A stretch of DNA of 7,496 nt, taken from contig NZ_CAKQVD010000075.1 in the NCBI RefSeq assembly GCF_934277605.1, forward strand, positions 1 through 7,496. The letters are read 5' to 3'. Shown here in pieces: positions 5,532 to 7,496 of the stretch. Position numbers and translations under genes: made by a program. Positions within the stretch are counted from its first letter, which is position 1, and every line of letters starts with the position of its first letter. A model generated the notes under the pieces. That model worked only from the letters and a program-made list of their open reading frames with translations. It was not told the DNA's origin and did no database searches. Source of the DNA: an uncultured Anaerotignum sp. Lineage in GTDB: Bacteria; Bacillota; Clostridia; Lachnospirales; Anaerotignaceae.

Positions 5532-5552
5532 CAAAAATAATGGTATTACTAT
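5524..5552 (+). promoter_or_regulatory. Promoter of the Cro-like gene
   Basis: A perfect TTGACA (5524-5529), 17-bp spacer and TACTAT (5547-5552) form a promoter directed at the Cro-like gene 40 bases on. Its -35 box is part of the right arm of the 10-bp operator repeat. Confidence 0.8.
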
Positions 5553-5591
5553 TTAAATAACAAAATATTTGATATAAAGGAGGTGAAAACA

Positions 5592-5807
5592 ATGGATGCT
5601 TTAACCAAAAATGTTTCTAATTATGTGAAAGAAAGAGGAATTAGTGTTTCTCAAATGGCAAGGCAAACAGGAATTCCCTATGGAGCTTTATATGATAGCT
5701 TACTACATAGTGAAAGAGACAGGGAGCTTAGAGCCAAGGAGTTAATTGCTATTTGTAATTACATCGGCGTTGACCCAATGTTCTTTGCGGATAAAGACGC
5801 AAGTTAA
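5592..5807 (+). CDS. Small Cro-like HTH regulator
   Basis: A 71-residue protein consisting almost entirely of an XRE-like helix-turn-helix. ISVSQMARQTGIPYGALYDS (about residues 20-39) carries the two HTH helices, and the C-terminal CNYIGVDPMFFADKD resembles the end of the HTH fold in many XRE proteins. A strong ribosome binding site AAAGGAGGT (5576-5584) sits 7 bases before ATG 5592. A GTG three codons upstream overlaps the ribosome binding site and is rejected as start. It is divergent from the repressor, the place of Cro in lambda-like switches. It would be the first gene of the rightward early transcript, but no same-strand gene follows closely. Confidence 0.85.
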   Translation: MDALTKNVSNYVKERGISVSQMARQTGIPYGALYDSLLHSERDRELRAKELIAICNYIGVDPMFFADKDAS

Positions 5808-5843
5808 GATTGAGAGAAAAAGTATTAGAGATTTTGAGAGGAT

Positions 5844-5877
5844 TTGAAAAATAAAACCGCACCAAAAGAGGTGCGGT
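5844..5877 (-). terminator. Minus-strand terminator of the A8 frameshift gene
   Basis: A perfect 8-bp stem (ACCGCACC 5856-5863 with GGTGCGGT 5870-5877) has a 6-base loop. Read on the minus strand it is followed by TTTATTTTTC, so it ends leftward transcription from the gene at 5883-6127. It lies 5 bases past that gene's stop. It may also partly stop the convergent Cro-like transcript. Confidence 0.85.
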
Positions 5878-5882
5878 AAAGG

Positions 5883-6127
5883 TTATCTGTGTTTTGCGAT
5901 AGAAAGACCATACTCAGTCAGGGAAACAGTACTTGCGATATTTTTCGCAATATTGACAATCCATTTAGAGTAGAGTTCTTTAATTGCATGGTCAATTTCA
6001 TCTACGCTTATTGGAGCAACCCCTTTTGCTCCAAGGAAATCGACGATGGCGAAATCTTCTTTCTGGGCATTTGTTTTTTTTCATAAGCCATGAAGTTTAA
6101 AAGTTTGATTGCATTTTCAGATAACAT
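5883..6127 (-). pseudogene. Small phage-type gene broken at an A8 run (possible -1 frameshift)
   Basis: ATG (complement of 6125-6127), preceded by GGGG at 6136-6139, opens MLSENAIKLLNFMAYEKK. The frame then meets eight A's (complement of 6074-6081) and ends early. Shifted by -1 at this run, the frame continues as TNAQKEDFAIVDFLGAKG and on to KHR and a TAA at 5883-5885, giving an 81-residue product. The second frame contains no ATG, GTG or TTG after its last stop, so it cannot be a separate gene. The phase GA-A-AAA-AAA-C fits a slippery heptamer A AAA AAA. The C-terminal SLTEYGLSIAKHR resembles the wing region of winged-helix proteins, weakly. It has its own promoter and terminator. It may be a true pseudogene, a frameshift-expressed gene, or a one-base sequencing error. 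Confidence 0.65.
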
Positions 6128-6206
6128 TCATTCATCCCCTTTTCTTTACGTACTTTTTCAGTTGAGTGGTACATATTGTGTGTTTGTGTGTGTTAATTGT
6201 GTATAT

Positions 6207-6235
6207 ATTGTATCATTCTAAATTTTATTATGCAA
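6207..6235 (-). promoter_or_regulatory. Promoter of the A8 frameshift gene
   Basis: On the minus strand TTGCAT (complement of 6230-6235), a 17-bp spacer and TACAAT (complement of 6207-6212) make a good promoter. Its -10 box overlaps the left arm of the long nested dyad at 6208-6256, suggesting regulation by a dyad-binding protein. Confidence 0.65.
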
Positions 6236-6256
6236 TAAAATTTTGTCATGATACAA
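6208..6256. promoter_or_regulatory. 49-bp nested palindrome in a divergent intergenic region
   Basis: The outer arms TTGTATCAT (6208-6216) and ATGATACAA (6248-6256) are a perfect 9-bp inverted repeat. The inner arms AAATTTTATT (6220-6229) and AATAAAATTT (6234-6243) are a perfect 10-bp inverted repeat around ATGC, with almost the same centre. No T-run follows on either strand in terminator style. It covers the minus-strand promoter and lies just upstream of the zinc-ribbon gene, so an operator is the simplest reading. Confidence 0.6.
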
Positions 6257-6286
6257 AAATATTCAAGCTAAAGGGAGGTGAGATAA

Positions 6287-6577
6287 GTGGATTTAAGTAT
6301 CGACACAAAAGCGAGAAAAGTTATGTTAGATGGAAAACCGTTAGACACTGTAACGGAAATCAGTTTCTTATGGAATACCAAGGGCGTGTCAAGCGTCACC
6401 CTTACGGCAGATGTAGACATCCGTATGGAAAGTGAGATTTTCGAGGAGGCATACAAAGAAATTTACTGCTCAAAATGCGGAACGTATATCGGGAAAATCA
6501 ATCTGAACGGGAGAATATACGGATTGCGGTGTCCTCATTGCGGGGGCAACGTCGATACCACTGCCCCCGGGGAATAA
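6287..6577 (+). CDS. Small zinc-ribbon protein, Com-like
   Basis: A 96-residue protein of two parts. Residues 1-50 look like a small beta-rich domain (MLDGKPLDTVTEISFLW, then SSVTLTADVDIRM), a pattern seen in small phage proteins. Residues 58-87 form a zinc ribbon with Cys61, Cys64, Cys82 and Cys85 (CSKCG and CPHCGG), like the Com translational activator of phage Mu and similar rubredoxin-type knuckles. The start is GTG 6287, set by AGGGAGGTGA (6272-6281). A Com-like RNA-binding role is family analogy only; zinc binding is the safer claim. Its stop codon abuts that of the convergent DUF2513-like gene with no spacer. A GC hairpin (CGGGGGCA 6541-6548 with TGCCCCCG 6562-6569) lies in its last codons and may slow polymerases from both sides. 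No clear promoter of its own was found. Confidence 0.8.
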   Translation: MDLSIDTKARKVMLDGKPLDTVTEISFLWNTKGVSSVTLTADVDIRMESEIFEEAYKEIYCSKCGTYIGKINLNGRIYGLRCPHCGGNVDTTAPGE

Positions 6578-6937
6578 TCATTTCGGTATTAGAGAAACAA
6601 ATGCCGAGAGGATGTCTGGTGTTTTAGATAAAGCGGTGACAAATTTCTTGAAATTCGTTTCATCTTTCAGCGTTTTCAAGTATTGGTGACCGACAGGAGA
6701 TATATCGGAAATGAGGGGGATGCCGGAATTTATATATGTTTTCCCCCGAACCAATAGATTACTGTTAAACATCTGCTGGATGTGATACATAAGAACATTA
6801 TTCGGATAACAATCCAGAGGAGGTTTCCCAAGTAATTCTTCCGGAACAATCGGGCGTACAACTCCGAATTGATTCGGCTCCATAGATTTCTCTAAAACAA
6901 TCAAAATATCCTTTATGCAGTATGGATTTAGTTCCAT
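6578..6937 (-). CDS. DUF2513-like phage protein
   Basis: A 119-residue protein starting MELNPYCIKDILIVLEKS. The sequence resembles DUF2513, a family of unknown function frequent in Firmicutes prophages: an N-terminal CIKDILIVLE helix, a middle PNNVLMYHIQQMFNSNLLV helix segment (45-63), then DISPVGHQYLKTLKDE (78-93), like the wing of a winged-helix domain where similar proteins read LTPKGHEFL. The start is set by AGGAG (complement of 6946-6950), 8 bases before ATG. Longer in-frame starts upstream pass through low-complexity, proline-rich translation without a ribosome binding site and are rejected. The gene is transcribed against its plus-strand neighbours. Confidence 0.8.
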   Translation of the reverse strand: MELNPYCIKDILIVLEKSMEPNQFGVVRPIVPEELLGKPPLDCYPNNVLMYHIQQMFNSNLLVRGKTYINSGIPLISDISPVGHQYLKTLKDETNFKKFVTALSKTPDILSAFVSLIPK

Positions 6938-6988
6938 GAAAATAGCTCCTTTCCTATGTACTCGGCTGCTGCAACAGCCTGTATTTTC

Positions 6989-7017
6989 AGAATAGGACAA
7001 GGGGAGAAAATTGTCAA
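6989..7017 (-). promoter_or_regulatory. Promoter of the DUF2513-like gene
   Basis: On the minus strand a perfect TTGACA (complement of 7012-7017), 17-bp spacer and TATTCT (complement of 6989-6994). The leader contains a short hairpin (GGCTG 6964-6968 with CAGCC 6975-6979). Confidence 0.75.
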
Positions 7018-7047
7018 GCAAAGTGAAGAAAGAGGGGAAGGGATGCA

Positions 7048-7182
7048 ATGGCTGATTTATTTGCCGCTCTCGCCCTGCTGACCTTTGCAGGTGTGGTGGG
7101 GTTGGTGGTGGTGGTGATTGCTCTGTATGCGGCATCAGCGGCACTGGATGCAATGAGAAAGCGGAAGGAGGATAAAGAATGA
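7048..7182 (+). CDS. Small single-pass membrane protein
   Basis: A 44-residue protein, MADLFAALALLTFAGVVGLV at the N-terminus, with one hydrophobic helix (about residues 4-33) and a basic and acidic tail (MRKRKEDKE). The positive tail suggests the C-terminus faces the cytoplasm. GAGGGG and AAGGG (about 7032-7042) provide the ribosome binding site. An ATG at 7043 in another frame stops after 12 codons. The stop overlaps the next start as ATGA (7179-7182), so the two are likely translated together. It could be a holin-like or other small phage membrane protein; function not recognised. No clear plus-strand promoter was found in the gap before it. Confidence 0.7.
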   Translation: MADLFAALALLTFAGVVGLVVVVIALYAASAALDAMRKRKEDKE

Positions 7183-7343
7183 AAGAATACATAACATCGT
7201 TTGGTGTGCCGATTACTTCCAAGGTGATTGGCGGAACAATGGAGGAATTGCGGGAGGCTATTGGAGAAAAGCTGTCGGCAATGAACGAGAAGGATTTTCC
7301 GTCACTGGAGAATGTTTTTGTGGAGAGTGAAAAAGTAAGTTAG
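7179..7343 (+). CDS. Small hypothetical protein (54 aa)
   Basis: A 54-residue soluble protein, MKEYITSFGVPITSKVIGGT at the start, then a likely amphipathic helix (MEELREAIGEKLSAMNEK) and a short acidic end. It is coupled to the preceding membrane protein gene by an ATGA overlap, with GGAGG (7166-7170) as ribosome binding site inside the upstream gene. No family recognised. The overlap and matching codon style support it as a real gene in a small-gene operon. Confidence 0.65.
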   Translation: MKEYITSFGVPITSKVIGGTMEELREAIGEKLSAMNEKDFPSLENVFVESEKVS

Positions 7344-7353
7344 AGGATTAAAG

Positions 7354-7496
7354 ATGAAAAATCAACATATTATTCGGATGCAGAAGTCGGAAAGCTTCAA
7401 GAAGGGTGTTCTGCTATCCTCTGAGCCATTGTATTTGGTCGATTTTTGCAGGGGTGGAGACAGATTCCTTGCGGAGCTGACGAAGCGGCAATTTTT
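7354..7496 (+). CDS. Hypothetical protein, partial (runs off the window)
   Basis: The ATG at 7354 is preceded by GAGGA (7343-7347) and follows the previous stop by 10 bases. The first 47 residues begin MKNQHIIRMQKSESFKKGVL and remain open to the window end. The segment SEPLYLVDFCRGGDRFLAEL is hydrophobic-polar mixed with no membrane helix or signal peptide. Not recognised; probably the third gene of the small operon starting at 7048. Confidence 0.6.
   Translation, partial: MKNQHIIRMQKSESFKKGVLLSSEPLYLVDFCRGGDRFLAELTKRQF

Noticed and set aside
5889..6086. Plus-strand 65-residue open frame
   Set aside because: It is antisense to the A8 frameshift gene, lacks a ribosome binding site, and the minus strand has a matching promoter and terminator.
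6541..6569. Terminator at the end of the zinc-ribbon gene
   Set aside because: A perfect 8-bp GC stem is present but no T-run follows on either strand. It is noted only as a possible pause structure.
6938..7222. N-terminal extension of the DUF2513-like gene to an upstream ATG
   Set aside because: The added residues are proline- and histidine-rich low-complexity translation of the opposite small gene and the promoter region. The good ribosome binding site and family start are at 6937.
1..7496. CRISPR array
   Set aside because: No series of regularly spaced repeats is visible. The repeats seen are single inverted or two-copy direct repeats.

Overview
The window looks like chromosomal DNA of a low- to mid-GC Gram-positive anaerobe, most likely a Clostridia/Lachnospiraceae-type bacterium. 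This rests on strong AGGAGG-type ribosome binding sites, sigma-A style promoters, a lysine exporter encoded by two overlapping genes, tRNAs without an encoded CCA, and many A/T-rich intergenic stretches. The species cannot be named from the sequence alone.

Positions 1 to about 3395 are ordinary host backbone. A fold-back repeat (11-71) is followed by a YkpA/YbiT-type ABC-F ATPase gene (238-1857) and a two-gene lysO-type exporter operon whose genes overlap by 4 bases (1940-2221 and 2218-2805). Two identical tRNA-Leu(CAG) genes follow (2887-2971 and 3141-3225), each with its own promoter and terminator. The backbone ends in a promoter, a ribosome binding site and the first 13 or so codons of a gene that resembles the DUF1385/YqhQ family and then breaks off (3360-3425).

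Positions from about 3395 to the window end look like the left end of an integrated mobile element, a prophage or an integrative element. It reads inward from the junction as follows: a large serine recombinase (3431-4834, minus); a symmetric promoter region with a probable terminator-bearing small RNA (4875-4975); a Cro/CI-type repressor (4978-5442, minus); a divergent operator region with paired dyads (5443-5591); and a small Cro-like HTH protein (5592-5807, plus). After these come a small minus-strand gene broken at a run of eight A's (5883-6127), a long nested palindrome (6208-6256), a Com-like zinc-ribbon protein (6287-6577), a DUF2513-like protein (6578-6937, minus), and three small plus-strand genes of which the last runs off the window.

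The inferred working model is that the serine integrase inserted the element into a DUF1385-like gene, leaving that gene's promoter and N-terminus at attL. The repressor and Cro-like pair controls the element from back-to-back promoters. The integrase has its own promoter, placed face to face with a promoter for a short RNA antisense to the integrase leader. The most interesting points are the gene-disrupting attL junction, the face-to-face promoter and small RNA module, the A8 frameshift gene, the 49-bp nested dyad, and the Lys-to-Arg change in the second Walker A motif of the ABC-F protein.
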